A stretch of 64,000 bases of DNA from Alphaproteobacteria bacterium (GCA_030426905.1 JAUHXQ010000002.1:186001-250000); one strand, 5' to 3'; numbered from the stretch's first letter, positions 37,808 through 47,362 are shown. Numbers and translations: made by a program. The notes: generated by a model from the sequence alone, not told the origin.

Positions 37808-38368
37808 ATGACAGCACCTTTAATGCCAAAAGCCACGGCTGCGTGGTTAATTAGAAATACTACTCTTACTTTTGAGCAAATAAGTGATTTTTGTAATATG
37901 CACACATTAGAAATACAAAGTATCGCTGATGGAGAAGCAGGATCTCAAGTTATCGAAGAAAACCCTATAGTTAACGGGGAATTAACTAAAGAAGAAATCA
38001 GCAGATGCGAACAAGATCCGAATGCAAAGCTACAAATTATTGAACATAAACAGTCAGTATCTAAAACTAGCAAAAAGCAAAATGCTCGTTATACTCCAAT
38101 TGCAAGAAGGCAAGATAAACCTGATGCAATTATGTGGCTGATAAAAAACTATCCCGATATCAAAGATAATCAAATAGTAAAACTTCTCGGTACAACAAAA
38201 AATACAATTTATGCGGTAAAGCACAAAGAACATTGGAATACATCAAACATCAGACCCAGAGACCCAGTGTTGCTAGGTTTATGTTCGCAAGTAGAGCTAA
38301 ATAAAGTCACAAACTCTATCAAACCCGCTGAAAATAAAGATGAAAAAAGTGAAGATATCACTGAGTAA
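37808..38368 (+). CDS. trcR: Cell-cycle transcriptional regulator TrcR (DUF1013)
   Basis: The 186-residue protein belongs to DUF1013, a family nearly confined to alphaproteobacteria and named TrcR in recent annotation. It starts MTAPLMPKATAAWLIRNTTL, the family's signature, followed by TFEQISDFCNMHTLEIQSIA, which resembles a helix-turn-helix. The second conserved half reads RQDKPDAIMWLIKNYPDI and LGTTKNTIYAVKHKEHWN, another helix-turn-helix-like block. The C-terminus is an acidic tail (PAENKDEKSEDITE). The gene stands alone with palindromes just upstream. TrcR members are linked to CtrA-controlled cell-cycle transcription; ctrA lies 9 kb away in this window. Confidence 0.9.
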   Translation: MTAPLMPKATAAWLIRNTTLTFEQISDFCNMHTLEIQSIADGEAGSQVIEENPIVNGELTKEEISRCEQDPNAKLQIIEHKQSVSKTSKKQNARYTPIARRQDKPDAIMWLIKNYPDIKDNQIVKLLGTTKNTIYAVKHKEHWNTSNIRPRDPVLLGLCSQVELNKVTNSIKPAENKDEKSEDITE

Positions 38369-38608
38369 AACATCGTGTGGTATTTTTACATAATGTAAAA
38401 AGATTGCATATTATATTATAAAAATAAGTCTTTTTTTAAATTTTTTCTTACAATAATCTATTAAGTATAAAACTATTTTATAATAATACGGTATTGTCTA
38501 GAAATAAGAACCTTAGTAAAAATCTTGACAATGAAGTCTAGCTAGAGAGTTGCAGCAAGGCTATTTTAATTTTTCTACGATAGTGCCGAAATAAACCAGG
38601 AGAAGAAA

Positions 38609-41600
38609 ATGCCTATAACTCTACCTACCAAAGAACTTCGCCAAGAAAAATATAATAAAAAACATTTAAATAAAAAAAAAGCACAACAAAAGAAAGAAGA
38701 AATAGAGCTTGATACTTTTAATAAAAAATTAAAATTCACTAAAGAACAAAAAGAAGAAATAAAATCATTAAGAAAAGAATTCGTAGATAATAAAAAAAAG
38801 TTAGAAGACAAAATAAAATCATATAAAAATGAGATCGAAAAACTAAAATTTCAATTCAATGAAGAAGAAACAAAATTACAAATAAAACAACAGCAGGAGG
38901 AAGCAACACACAATGAAAATGCAATAAAAGAGGATCTTGATAAAAAGAAAACAGAATTACGCATAGTTCAAAGCAAACCCTCAACAAAAAGAATAAAGGA
39001 AAATAACTTAAAGCAATGTCAGCAAAACTTAAAAAATATAGAAAAGAAGTATCAAAAATTAGAAAAAAAACTTAGTCTTAAACACGAAAAAGATACGCAA
39101 CAGCTAGAGCAACAAGAAGCTGATCTCCAAAAATCTTTAGAAAATCAACGGAAAGAATTAGATGAAGATTACAAAAATGATAAAATTGAATTAGAAAATA
39201 AAGCTCAAGAATTACTAAAGAAACAAGAACAAGAGTTTGAAGATGACTTAAAAAATATAGAAGAAAAAATAGCAACCAATAACCAAAAACACTCAAAGAG
39301 CAAAACTATAGAAGAAAAACATCATAAAATTCAAAAAAACAAACTTGATAAAGCAAAGAAAAATTTAATAACAGGTCATGAGACAGAAATAGAAAGTCTA
39401 AACGAAGCAATAAAATTAGAACAAGAAAAATTAAACTCTCATTATGAAGCAAAAAAAAGAAACCTACAAAATAAACAGGAAAAAGAACTAGCTGAATTTA
39501 AAACTCAGCTGAAAAAAGAACTAGCGGAAAATATAAAACAAGAAAAAAATGAATTAAATGTACAAAAACAGAAAGAATTACATAAGACCAAAAATAAACA
39601 AACAAAAAACACTACTAAAGAAGAGGAAAAACTTGAAGAGCCTATTGCTAGTTTAAAAGCTCAGTTAAATAACATCAAAAATACTAAAAATATAATCAAA
39701 CAAAAACATACTACAGAAAAGAATGCTTTAGAAGATAAATATAAAACATTAACCAGAAAACTAGAAAAACAAATAGAACAAACAGAAAAAGAGATAGAAA
39801 GTCTCTCACCAACATTACAAACTAACAAAAATCTTCTTATTACAAAGATTTTGGAAGATAATCTTAAAAATGATCATGCAGAGAAAAATACAGCAAAAAG
39901 TAATCAAAACAATCTCTATGACAAAAAAAATTATAAAGATTATGATGCAGAGCCATCAAAACAAAAACAATATGACTTCACAGTAAAACCAACAACAAAA
40001 GAAATACAAGAAGAACAACCTACAATTTGGGAACATATAAATGAGAATCAATTAAATTTATTTTTAAGATATCGAGACCAAGCTTTACGCACAAAAACTA
40101 ATCTTGAAAAAGCAAAAGATAAAATAGATGAAAAACTTAATAGTGAAATTGATGAATATTTCAGACAAGAATTAGAAGAAGATATTAGACATAACCAAGA
40201 AGATATTACAGAAATAAACAAAGCTATTAATATAGTTGAACAAGGTGCTTTTATACAAAACCCTATTTTCTTTAGACCAACAACTTTTCGAATACCTAAC
40301 TTAACCGACACCCCAAATACAGGTAATGCACTCACAGAGGAAGAAACAAAAGATAGTGATATAAAAACTGCAAAAGATAAAGAAAAAACAGAAGAAACTA
40401 CTAATAATAATCAAGAAGAAATATCTCCAAAATTAAAAGAAACAAGCAATAAAGATAAAGAACATCTTGAAGAAAAAGCTCTAAAAAAATTAGAAGAAAT
40501 TTATGAAGAAATAGACGACACAATAATACAACAAAAAAAGCTAGATACTCTAGAAGATGAAACAATTGGTAGAATCAATAATCTCAAGCACAATATAAAC
40601 AAGCTTATAACACAACAAAATAAACTAAAGTTACAAGAAAAAATCAATAAGCAACAAGATAAGTTATATTCAGAAATAAAATCACGGATAAAAGAATTAG
40701 AAAAAGAAAAACAAAGTCTTCAAAAGGAAAAAATCATTAATAATGCTCTATTAGATAACGTAGAAGAAAATAACAACTCAGGAAGAGCTAATAAGAAAAA
40801 CCAGCAATCTGCAAATAAAGATAAAGAAGATGTAAAAGCAGAAATAAAACAAAAGAACGAAGAAATAGATAAGAAAATAAAAGAAATAGAAGAGCAAATA
40901 ACAGATCAACAAAATCAGATAGAAGAAAATAATGACAATGTTAACAAACAAAAAAAGTTAGAGAAAAAACTAAATAATCAAAATCAACAGTTAGAAGAGC
41001 AACAAGCAAAATTAGAGCAAATCCGCGCTAAACTAAAACATCTTGAAGACGAAAAAGAGAATTTAAACAATCATGCAACTAACGCACTTAACGAATACTT
41101 AGCTCTTCTCCCTGACAATGCTGAAGAAGAAAATACCGTAGAAGCAACAGCTCCCCAAACTCATGATGCTGACATAGCAAATACCCAAAATGACAACAAA
41201 GATACAATAAAGCCAACTGCTCCTATAGCTCCTATAGATTTAAATATTGGAGAATTTTGGCAACTAGTAGAAGGAGAAGCAGAACAAAACACACCTACAC
41301 ATAAAAGATGGTGGGAATACACAGATACAGATGATGAAGGGACAAATTACGAAGAACATACAGATGATAATAAAGACACAGATAATGACAAAAACAGTGA
41401 ATCTACAGAAGTAATTAGCGAATCCACAGAAGAAGTACCCTACATATACCCGACTGTAGAAGAAGAAAATAATTATGCTGCAGAGTTTTGGGGATTAATT
41501 GAGAATGGACCACCACCTACTGCAACAACAGATGGCGAGACCCACTATGCTCAACAAGAAGAGGAAGAAATTACGCAACATCTAGAAGAGACTCCAATAG

Positions 41601-41656
41601 CAAGAGAATTAGTAACTTTAGGAACTTGTGGTAATGGTCACAATTTAGAAGAATAA
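38609..41656 (+). CDS. Large Lys/Glu-rich coiled-coil protein with duplicated C-terminal EFWxLxE motif
   Basis: The 1015-residue product has no recognised enzyme domain. Residues 1-420 and about 600-830 are long coiled-coils of Lys, Glu, Gln, Asn and Leu. Between them is a short less-charged section (EQPTIWEHINENQLNLFLRY). The C-terminal 180 residues are acidic and low-complexity but contain two copies of a hydrophobic motif: EFWQLVE at 882-888 and EFWGLIE at 959-965. No signal peptide or membrane segment is visible. An AGGAGA ribosome binding site precedes the ATG. Such filaments in intracellular bacteria are often scaffolds or effectors; the repeated motif could be a docking site. The reading frame is intact despite the A-rich composition. 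Confidence 0.75.
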   Translation: MPITLPTKELRQEKYNKKHLNKKKAQQKKEEIELDTFNKKLKFTKEQKEEIKSLRKEFVDNKKKLEDKIKSYKNEIEKLKFQFNEEETKLQIKQQQEEATHNENAIKEDLDKKKTELRIVQSKPSTKRIKENNLKQCQQNLKNIEKKYQKLEKKLSLKHEKDTQQLEQQEADLQKSLENQRKELDEDYKNDKIELENKAQELLKKQEQEFEDDLKNIEEKIATNNQKHSKSKTIEEKHHKIQKNKLDKAKKNLITGHETEIESLNEAIKLEQEKLNSHYEAKKRNLQNKQEKELAEFKTQLKKELAENIKQEKNELNVQKQKELHKTKNKQTKNTTKEEEKLEEPIASLKAQLNNIKNTKNIIKQKHTTEKNALEDKYKTLTRKLEKQIEQTEKEIESLSPTLQTNKNLLITKILEDNLKNDHAEKNTAKSNQNNLYDKKNYKDYDAEPSKQKQYDFTVKPTTKEIQEEQPTIWEHINENQLNLFLRYRDQALRTKTNLEKAKDKIDEKLNSEIDEYFRQELEEDIRHNQEDITEINKAINIVEQGAFIQNPIFFRPTTFRIPNLTDTPNTGNALTEEETKDSDIKTAKDKEKTEETTNNNQEEISPKLKETSNKDKEHLEEKALKKLEEIYEEIDDTIIQQKKLDTLEDETIGRINNLKHNINKLITQQNKLKLQEKINKQQDKLYSEIKSRIKELEKEKQSLQKEKIINNALLDNVEENNNSGRANKKNQQSANKDKEDVKAEIKQKNEEIDKKIKEIEEQITDQQNQIEENNDNVNKQKKLEKKLNNQNQQLEEQQAKLEQIRAKLKHLEDEKENLNNHATNALNEYLALLPDNAEEENTVEATAPQTHDADIANTQNDNKDTIKPTAPIAPIDLNIGEFWQLVEGEAEQNTPTHKRWWEYTDTDDEGTNYEEHTDDNKDTDNDKNSESTEVISESTEEVPYIYPTVEEENNYAAEFWGLIENGPPPTATTDGETHYAQQEEEEITQHLEETPIARELVTLGTCGNGHNLEE

Positions 41657-41671
41657 ATCTTTTTCATCTCA

Positions 41672-41748
41672 TTTCTAGGTTCTATTGATATAAGGATCCG
41701 AAGAAAATATTGTGCTACTGTTTTCCTTATGGAGACAGAACCTAGAAA
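41672..41748. repeat. Two-tier long hairpin between the coiled-coil gene and lptF
   Basis: A perfect 12-bp inverted repeat TTTCTAGGTTCT (41672-41683) / AGAACCTAGAAA (41737-41748) encloses a second, 7-bp one (ATAAGGA / TCCTTAT), separated on both sides by 6 nt, with an apical loop of about 25 nt. No T-tract follows on either strand. It may be an unusual bidirectional terminator, an RNA stability element or a small inserted repeat. Confidence 0.6.
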
Positions 41749-41788
41749 CTTGACCTTGGTGTTATTTTGACACGACGTAGATGAGCGT

Positions 41789-42937
41789 TTAAGTCCTTTC
41801 TCGCGGCGGACTAGAAAATGCTGCAACCTGGTTTTTGACTTTATCAATCAGTGCTTCTTTACCTTCACTACGAGATTTTAACGTATTAAAACCAAGATAA
41901 ATTGTAAAAAAAATAAATGAATATAAAATTGGTATGAAGAAAAAGTGGTTAGTTACATTAATGCGCAAAAATAAGAATATTGCTATCGCAACAATAGAGA
42001 ATATTATTGCGTTTTTTATCTTGCTTATTTGCCACTGCCTGCTATACGAAATAGAAAACAACGCAGCTAAAGAAATAATTGCCACAATAAAATTAAGTAT
42101 TGGATAGGAAATTCTATTATTCAATTCTATTATTAGAGCAGATACTTGTTTTGCATTATTTACCTTCTTTAGCAGTAAGCCAACTATTGTATATTCACTA
42201 TTATCACTAGGATGTTTTTTAGTATCAGTAATTTTTTCTGTTTCAATAGGAAGTGATAAAACACCAAAATATAGAGTTCTTAAACTATTATCACTCACTT
42301 CCTGTCTACTGCCATTATGTAATACAAAGATAAACTGGTCATTTTTATTTATTATTTCAGCTTTTTCTGCAAATATAGTAACATAATGATCCTTTGCTCT
42401 TTGATCGTATATCGCCACCCCAGAAAATTTATTATCTTTCTCCTGCTTATCAATATACAAAACTATTTTCTGAGTAATACGGTTAAAAGATTTTTCTTCT
42501 AAAATCGAAGGAACCATTGAAGATTGAATCAATTTTTTTTTATGATTACGAAAAGCTTGAGTAGCAAGAGGGTCAATAAGCATTATAATTGCATATGATA
42601 AAATCATTACCACTATAGAAAATTTTATTGCTGGCGAAGCTAGCTCATATTTACTGACTCCGCTTGATTCCAATATTATAATTTCTTTATCAATACTAAG
42701 AGAGTAATAAACGTATAATATTGTACATATTAAAGCAACTGGAGAGATATAATAACAAATTGAAGATGACTGAAATAAAATAAATTTTATTATACTAAAA
42801 AAGCCAAGATTTACTTTAATATATTGATTTATGAAAGCAAGAAGCTGTATTAAAATTACAATAGTTGTAAGAGTAACAATAATTAAAGTAAATATTTTTA
42901 TTAGATATAAAAAAATGTATCTTGAATAAATGGCCAT
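41789..42937 (-). CDS. LptF/LptG-family LPS export permease
   Basis: This 382-residue inner-membrane protein is a YjgP/YjgQ-type permease that works with LptB to extract lipopolysaccharide and pass it to LptC. Three N-terminal membrane segments (the first at about 10-32) are followed by a periplasmic beta-jellyroll of about 140 residues (KIVLYIDKQEKDNKFSGVAI ... FVLHNGSRQEV) and three C-terminal membrane segments (ISYPILNFIVAIISLAALFS onward). The opening YSRYIFLYLIKIF and the coupling region IILESSGVSKYEL fit LptF; LptG cannot be excluded. The presence of Lpt indicates an LPS-bearing outer membrane, which is not universal among Rickettsiales. It is divergent from the SNF transporter gene. 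Confidence 0.88.
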   Translation of the reverse strand: MAIYSRYIFLYLIKIFTLIIVTLTTIVILIQLLAFINQYIKVNLGFFSIIKFILFQSSSICYYISPVALICTILYVYYSLSIDKEIIILESSGVSKYELASPAIKFSIVVMILSYAIIMLIDPLATQAFRNHKKKLIQSSMVPSILEEKSFNRITQKIVLYIDKQEKDNKFSGVAIYDQRAKDHYVTIFAEKAEIINKNDQFIFVLHNGSRQEVSDNSLRTLYFGVLSLPIETEKITDTKKHPSDNSEYTIVGLLLKKVNNAKQVSALIIELNNRISYPILNFIVAIISLAALFSISYSRQWQISKIKNAIIFSIVAIAIFLFLRINVTNHFFFIPILYSFIFFTIYLGFNTLKSRSEGKEALIDKVKNQVAAFSSPPRERT

Positions 42938-43015
42938 TACTATGCAATACTAACAAAATTTTTTAACATGTGAACTTCATAAATATAGAAAAATAATTAC
43001 GTAAGGTCTAGTAAA

Positions 43016-44341
43016 TTGTCACATAACACATGGTCAGGAAAATTAGGATTCATTTTAGCTTCTGCAGGGGCAGCTGTTGGTATAGGTAATATCTGGAGAT
43101 TCCCATATATTATTGGAGAGCAAGGTGGAGCTACCTTCATTATGCTTTACGTAATATTTGTATTTGCAATTGGTATGCCTTTGCTAGTTGCCGAGATTAC
43201 CTTAGGACGTTACGCTAAGATAAACCTAATTGATGGATTAAAAAAAATTGCACATGAAGCAAATAAATCCCCCCTATGGAGTGTTTGTGGATGGTTTAGT
43301 TTATTGACTCTATTAATGATTCTATCATTTTACAGTGTTGTTTCTGGTTGGATCATTTTTTATCTAAAAGCAAGTATTATTAAGTCTATACCTACTGATA
43401 TCGAGCAAATTAAATCTTTATGGAGTAATTTATTGAGTGACTATAAGATACAAATAATTTTTCATGCTATTTTTATCTCGCTTACTATGTTTGTCGTCGC
43501 TAAAGGAGTCATAGAAGGGCTAGAGATGCTTAACAATATACTGATGCCAATGCTTTTTATTTTACTAATATTACTAGTGATATATGCTGCATTCTTCACT
43601 AGTTCATTTGCATATAGTGCAAAATTTCTATTTAGTTTTGATATAAGGAAAATTAATAGCAATGCAGCTCTACAAGCCTTAGGACAAGCCTGTTTCTCTC
43701 TTGCTATTGGAGCTGGTGCAATGTTTGTCTACGGCTCTTATTTACCAAAAAAGATTGATATCACTAGCTCTGCTTCTTATGTTGCTATTATTCAGCTAGT
43801 AGTTGGTATACTTGCAGGTCTTGCTATTTTTCCTATAATTTTTGACAAAAACTTACCGCCAGAATACGGCCCAGGATTAATGTTTGTTGCTATTCCAAAT
43901 GCTTTTGCTGGTATGGCAATGACAGATATCATTATGACAAGCTTCTTTCTATTATTGCTTTTTGCAGCATTAACTTCATCAATAAATCTTGCTGAACCTT
44001 TGGTTTCTACTTTATGCGCAAAATTTTCTGTTTCAAGACAACGTTCAAGTGTTACTATCGGCATTATTGCCTTTATATTAGGTATTCCATTACTTTTGTC
44101 TTTCAATCTTTTGGCAAACTATAAAATTATGGAAAAAGGTTTGTTTGAATTAGTAATACATATTGTAACAAATTTTATGCTTCCAATAGGAGGAATCATG
44201 TATGCAATATATGCAACTTATATTATTGCAAAAGATAAAATAAAATCTGAGCTCAGAACTAATAGAATTTACTATAATATCTGGTATTATTCAGTGAAGT
44301 ACTTAGCTCCTATAACATTACTTCTTATTCTAATTAGTTAA
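43016..44341 (+). CDS. Sodium-dependent SNF-family (LeuT-fold) transporter
   Basis: The 441-residue product has about 11-12 membrane segments and belongs to the neurotransmitter:sodium symporter family, which brings in amino acids with Na+. The signature is at the N-terminus: WSGKLGFILASAGAAVGIGN followed by IWRFPYIIGEQGG, where Gly and Asn residues bind Na+ and substrate. Its start is an unusual TTG at 43016 (MSHNTW); no ATG or GTG in frame gives a complete first segment, and TAAGG lies about 8 nt upstream. The short form of about 440 residues is typical of bacterial homologues. The substrate is probably a hydrophobic or aromatic amino acid, but this is unproven. Divergent from lptF by 78 bp. 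Confidence 0.9.
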   Translation: MSHNTWSGKLGFILASAGAAVGIGNIWRFPYIIGEQGGATFIMLYVIFVFAIGMPLLVAEITLGRYAKINLIDGLKKIAHEANKSPLWSVCGWFSLLTLLMILSFYSVVSGWIIFYLKASIIKSIPTDIEQIKSLWSNLLSDYKIQIIFHAIFISLTMFVVAKGVIEGLEMLNNILMPMLFILLILLVIYAAFFTSSFAYSAKFLFSFDIRKINSNAALQALGQACFSLAIGAGAMFVYGSYLPKKIDITSSASYVAIIQLVVGILAGLAIFPIIFDKNLPPEYGPGLMFVAIPNAFAGMAMTDIIMTSFFLLLLFAALTSSINLAEPLVSTLCAKFSVSRQRSSVTIGIIAFILGIPLLLSFNLLANYKIMEKGLFELVIHIVTNFMLPIGGIMYAIYATYIIAKDKIKSELRTNRIYYNIWYYSVKYLAPITLLLILIS

Positions 44342-44437
44342 TGTTTATATCAAAACAATCTACTACTTATTGTATTTTAGCAACAATAAATAACTTTTTT
44401 CTATCTTAGATTGCAAATTTTTTTATGTGATGTAGCT

Positions 44438-44467
44438 TTGAGTTGATCCATTATAATGTGCTATATT
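44438..44467 (+). promoter_or_regulatory. Candidate promoter for the His/Tyr/Pro-rich protein gene
   Basis: TTGAGT (44438-44443) and TATATT (44462-44467) are 18 bp apart, about 110 nt before the ATG at 44578. A TATAAT within the spacer (44452-44457) could serve as an alternative -10 but lacks a matching -35. Confidence 0.3.
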
Positions 44468-44577
44468 GCATTTATGTACACTTAGGACTCGAAATGAGAA
44501 GTAAGCAATATAGTGAATTTATTTTGTGATCTTGGAATTGGTAATTTTTTACTTAACTTAAATTTTGGAGAATTGAT

Positions 44578-45000
44578 ATGGCTGCAAAAGAAACAATGCT
44601 AAATCAAACAGAAACTGATCAGGTTCCTGCAAATGCGACAACAATAGAGCTACTTCCTATGGATGAAAAGTTAAAAAAAGTACTTGCAGTCTTAAAAGAA
44701 GCTAGCGATACAACTCATGAATTAGTCGAAGCTTATAAGCATAACGAAAATGTAATTCGTGAAGTAATAAAACCACTCATGGAACTTTTTGATGGCTTGC
44801 ATCATCACCATGATCATTACCCACCTTATTACCCTTCTAATCATGATCCATACTATCCTCCTCAGCCACCATATCATATGCATGAAGATGTTAAGGATGA
44901 AGGTGCTCTTGCTCATGACGACACACCGCCAGCAGGACAAGAACCAGTTAAAACAGCTGGTGATGTAACAGATGAAAGTGACGAAGAAACAGATTTATAA
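44578..45000 (+). CDS. Small acidic protein with His/Tyr/Pro-rich segment
   Basis: The 140-residue product is not recognised. Residues 1-72 are mostly helical (LKKVLAVLKEASDTTHELVE), followed by a compact segment of His, Tyr and Pro (HHHHDHYPPYYPSNHD, then YYPPQPPYHMH at about 75-101) and an acidic C-terminus (DESDEETDL). The His cluster could bind divalent metal such as Zn or Ni, and the Pro/Tyr stretch could bind SH3- or WW-like domains; neither is shown. There is no signal peptide. TGGAGAATTG precedes the ATG as ribosome binding site and a strong terminator follows, so it is a monocistronic, probably well-expressed gene. Confidence 0.75.
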   Translation: MAAKETMLNQTETDQVPANATTIELLPMDEKLKKVLAVLKEASDTTHELVEAYKHNENVIREVIKPLMELFDGLHHHHDHYPPYYPSNHDPYYPPQPPYHMHEDVKDEGALAHDDTPPAGQEPVKTAGDVTDESDEETDL

Positions 45001-45018
45001 TCACTAATAATCTTTACT

Positions 45019-45056
45019 AAAACAGGGATTAATTTTTATTACTCCCTGTTTTTTAT
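45019..45056. terminator. Intrinsic terminator between convergent genes
   Basis: AAAACAGGGA (45019-45028) pairs with TCCCTGTTTT (45043-45052) around a 14-nt loop and runs into T residues on the plus strand. The flanking A residues give a T-run on the minus strand as well, so it can serve both convergent genes. Confidence 0.78.
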
Positions 45057-45067
45057 TTATGGCTAAT

Positions 45068-45907
45068 TTATAATTCACCAATAGTGCTACTGGTTGTATT
45101 ACTATCGTTGCCTGCTAAGTTTATATAATCTAAAATTACTTCTTGCGCATAAAATGGACTATTAATTATACATTGTCCAGCATCTACAACACTTTTACCA
45201 GTATTTAAAAATGTTAATTGTCCATCATTTTGCTTTTTTACACTATCTAGAATAATATTAATCATTCCTTCAGCTATTGACCCAATATAAAAAACTGCAG
45301 GATCAAAATTATCTTTAAAATAGTCTAAAAATCTAAGATAGTTTTCTAATTGTCTAGAGCCAAATTCTTTTGCAGTTTCTATAATCACTGTTTCAGAAGA
45401 TATAGTGCCATGATAATAAAGCTCTGCTCCTGCTTTTACTACTCCTCTAGCGAAAGCATAGCAAAATGCTCCTGAAGTTGATCCAAAAATTGCCTTGACT
45501 CCAGGATAAGCATTCATTGATAGTTCGCAAGCAGACTGAATTCCAGTTTTTAAAACCCCTAATGTAATGCATTTAGGTAATTTATCATACTCATTATTCA
45601 TTACCGCGTTATACGAACATTCAATCAATCCAGTAGAAAGTAATCCCAATTTGATATGAGCACCTGGTATCTTACTGATTACACTATTTTTCGTTATTCC
45701 TTCAAAAAGATCTTTCGATTCAGTTACAAAAGCTGGTCTTTCTATTGATTTCAAAATGGTTGATGTTGCGTTATAAGTATAACTATCCTGTGGCTTAATT
45801 GACTTTGGCAGATTTGCAATAATTAATGACATAATAAATATTGGCATGTTATACCTTATAGAGTAACCATATATGTTTACAGTTGTTGAAGAAGTTATTG
45901 ACGACAT
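45068..45907 (-). CDS. Unknown 279-residue protein
   Basis: No family is recognised. The N-terminus has a hydrophobic segment (about 20-33, MPIFIMSLIIANL) that is not a typical cleavable signal. The centre contains glycine/alanine-rich, moderately hydrophobic stretches such as SKIPGAHIKLGLLSTGLIEC and STSGAFCYAFARGVVKAGAE with scattered Cys, suggesting amphipathic helices that may contact membranes. The C-terminus is polar (LAGNDSNTTSSTIGEL). A strong ribosome binding site GGAGAG precedes the ATG. Another hydrophobic unknown gene lies upstream on the same strand (about 180 bp gap), and the two may be functionally related. Possibly host-directed. Confidence 0.65.
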   Translation of the reverse strand: MSSITSSTTVNIYGYSIRYNMPIFIMSLIIANLPKSIKPQDSYTYNATSTILKSIERPAFVTESKDLFEGITKNSVISKIPGAHIKLGLLSTGLIECSYNAVMNNEYDKLPKCITLGVLKTGIQSACELSMNAYPGVKAIFGSTSGAFCYAFARGVVKAGAELYYHGTISSETVIIETAKEFGSRQLENYLRFLDYFKDNFDPAVFYIGSIAEGMINIILDSVKKQNDGQLTFLNTGKSVVDAGQCIINSPFYAQEVILDYINLAGNDSNTTSSTIGEL

Positions 45908-46086
45908 TTTCTCTCCTTAATTATTTTTTATAAGTATAAAAATTTTTCATTTAAAATATATTAAAAAAATATAAAGTTTATATCTCTGCATAACAAAGTT
46001 ATTTACAAGCAACAATTCCTATAAAAACTAGATGATGAAGCACAACAATATGTGATAATTTTAAAAACTCAACTATGCAGAAAAAC

Positions 46087-47217
46087 CTAAGACAACCTTT
46101 TTTCTCCTTTTTGAGATTGTGAATTTACAGGAGTTTTATTAGGACGAGATATTAGTGAAGACTTTCTTAGCGACGGTATAATAGAGTCCTTTGGCAAGGG
46201 AGCTGAATCTCTCCTATTAACTACTGCATCTATCGCATCTTTAAAATCTTCTTTGACCTCATATCTTTCTCCCCACGGTCTTACTGCCCTCCATGCATCA
46301 TCTAAAAATGTTGATTTAACTACAACAGGTAAACCTTCATCTTCTATCTTATTTTTTATCTTATCAAATGATTTTTGTAATTCTTCCTTGTTAGATGCAG
46401 ATGGTTCGGTATTATTTTTCTCATATAATTTAGCTAATGCCTCTAGTGCTTCTTCTTCTATTATTTGTTTTTGGAAATAATTTTGCAGCTGTTGTGTTTT
46501 TTTATAATTAGGTATATTCGCTTCATTACATTTTGCGTCTATATCATCTTCTATTTCTTGCTGCTCTTTCTGGGCGTTAACTCTAGTAAAAAACTCAGAC
46601 CCTACACTAAAAGTTTTTATCGCAGAATAACCAGTAATTTTGCTAATTCCAAAAATTAATGATCCAACATATGTTGTTGTTCCAGCAACTCCTGCAATAT
46701 CAAATCCAAATGTTACAGCTGCTAGAACAACCGGTGCAATATTCTCTAAACCCACGTCTCTTAAAGTCTTTAAAAACGCTTTTGTCTTATGAGACAATCC
46801 TTTTTCACCAAACATTCTTCTTTCAACAGCCCTACTTATCCCTCCTTTATCTTTCATACGATGAGATTTTTCTGGATCTTTAATATTAAGAATTTTTCTA
46901 ATATTTTCATAGTGCTTTAGTTTTCTATTTGCTTGATTTTTTTTATGAATAGCATTAACCAGAGCTTGTTGTAATTTTAGTTTTTCAACTTTTCTAATCT
47001 GATAAGATTTTGCTATTACACTAATCAAGGAAGTAGAGAAAGTAGCAATTAACCCTATTACAGGAATAGTTGCACCACCGCTTATAACTGTTATTACCGC
47101 AGATGTTATAAGTCCTATCAACCGCCACACACTAGGGTGAGTAACAAAATTATAAAAGGCAGCAATTTTAGGATATTTATCTAAAAATTCATCGCGTTTT
47201 TCTTTAATCGCAGACAT
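46087..47217 (-). CDS. Unknown protein with hydrophobic N-terminal and middle segments
   Basis: The 376-residue product starts at the ATG at 47217 (MSAIKEKRDEFLDK); a TTG 27 bp upstream is possible but unsupported. Two closely spaced hydrophobic segments at about 30-70 (LIGLITSAVITVISGGATIP, VIGLIATFSTSLISVIA) and two near 150-195 (IAPVVLAAVTFGFDIAGVAG, TYVGSLIFGISKITGYSA) flank basic helical stretches. The C-terminal 160 residues are charged and helical, ending in a basic tail. It has no signal peptide and no known domain. Paired hydrophobic hairpins resemble proteins that insert into vacuole membranes in other intracellular bacteria, which is an analogy only. The gene is preceded by relA/spoT on the same strand. 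Confidence 0.65.
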   Translation of the reverse strand: MSAIKEKRDEFLDKYPKIAAFYNFVTHPSVWRLIGLITSAVITVISGGATIPVIGLIATFSTSLISVIAKSYQIRKVEKLKLQQALVNAIHKKNQANRKLKHYENIRKILNIKDPEKSHRMKDKGGISRAVERRMFGEKGLSHKTKAFLKTLRDVGLENIAPVVLAAVTFGFDIAGVAGTTTYVGSLIFGISKITGYSAIKTFSVGSEFFTRVNAQKEQQEIEDDIDAKCNEANIPNYKKTQQLQNYFQKQIIEEEALEALAKLYEKNNTEPSASNKEELQKSFDKIKNKIEDEGLPVVVKSTFLDDAWRAVRPWGERYEVKEDFKDAIDAVVNRRDSAPLPKDSIIPSLRKSSLISRPNKTPVNSQSQKGEKRLS

Positions 47218-47362
47218 TATTAAATTTATCTTGCTATATTCCAATTATTAATCATATCACAAATAAGGACTTCTAACTAATCCTTGGTTGCATTTTCATT
47301 AGAAATTTACAAGTAGCACTATAAAAATTAGGTAAAATAACTATATATGAGCGAAACTATTT

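Noticed and set aside
41638-41847. Minus-strand ORF overlapping the two-tier hairpin
   Set aside because: It overlaps the ends of two real genes and the hairpin, and the peptide shows no domain.
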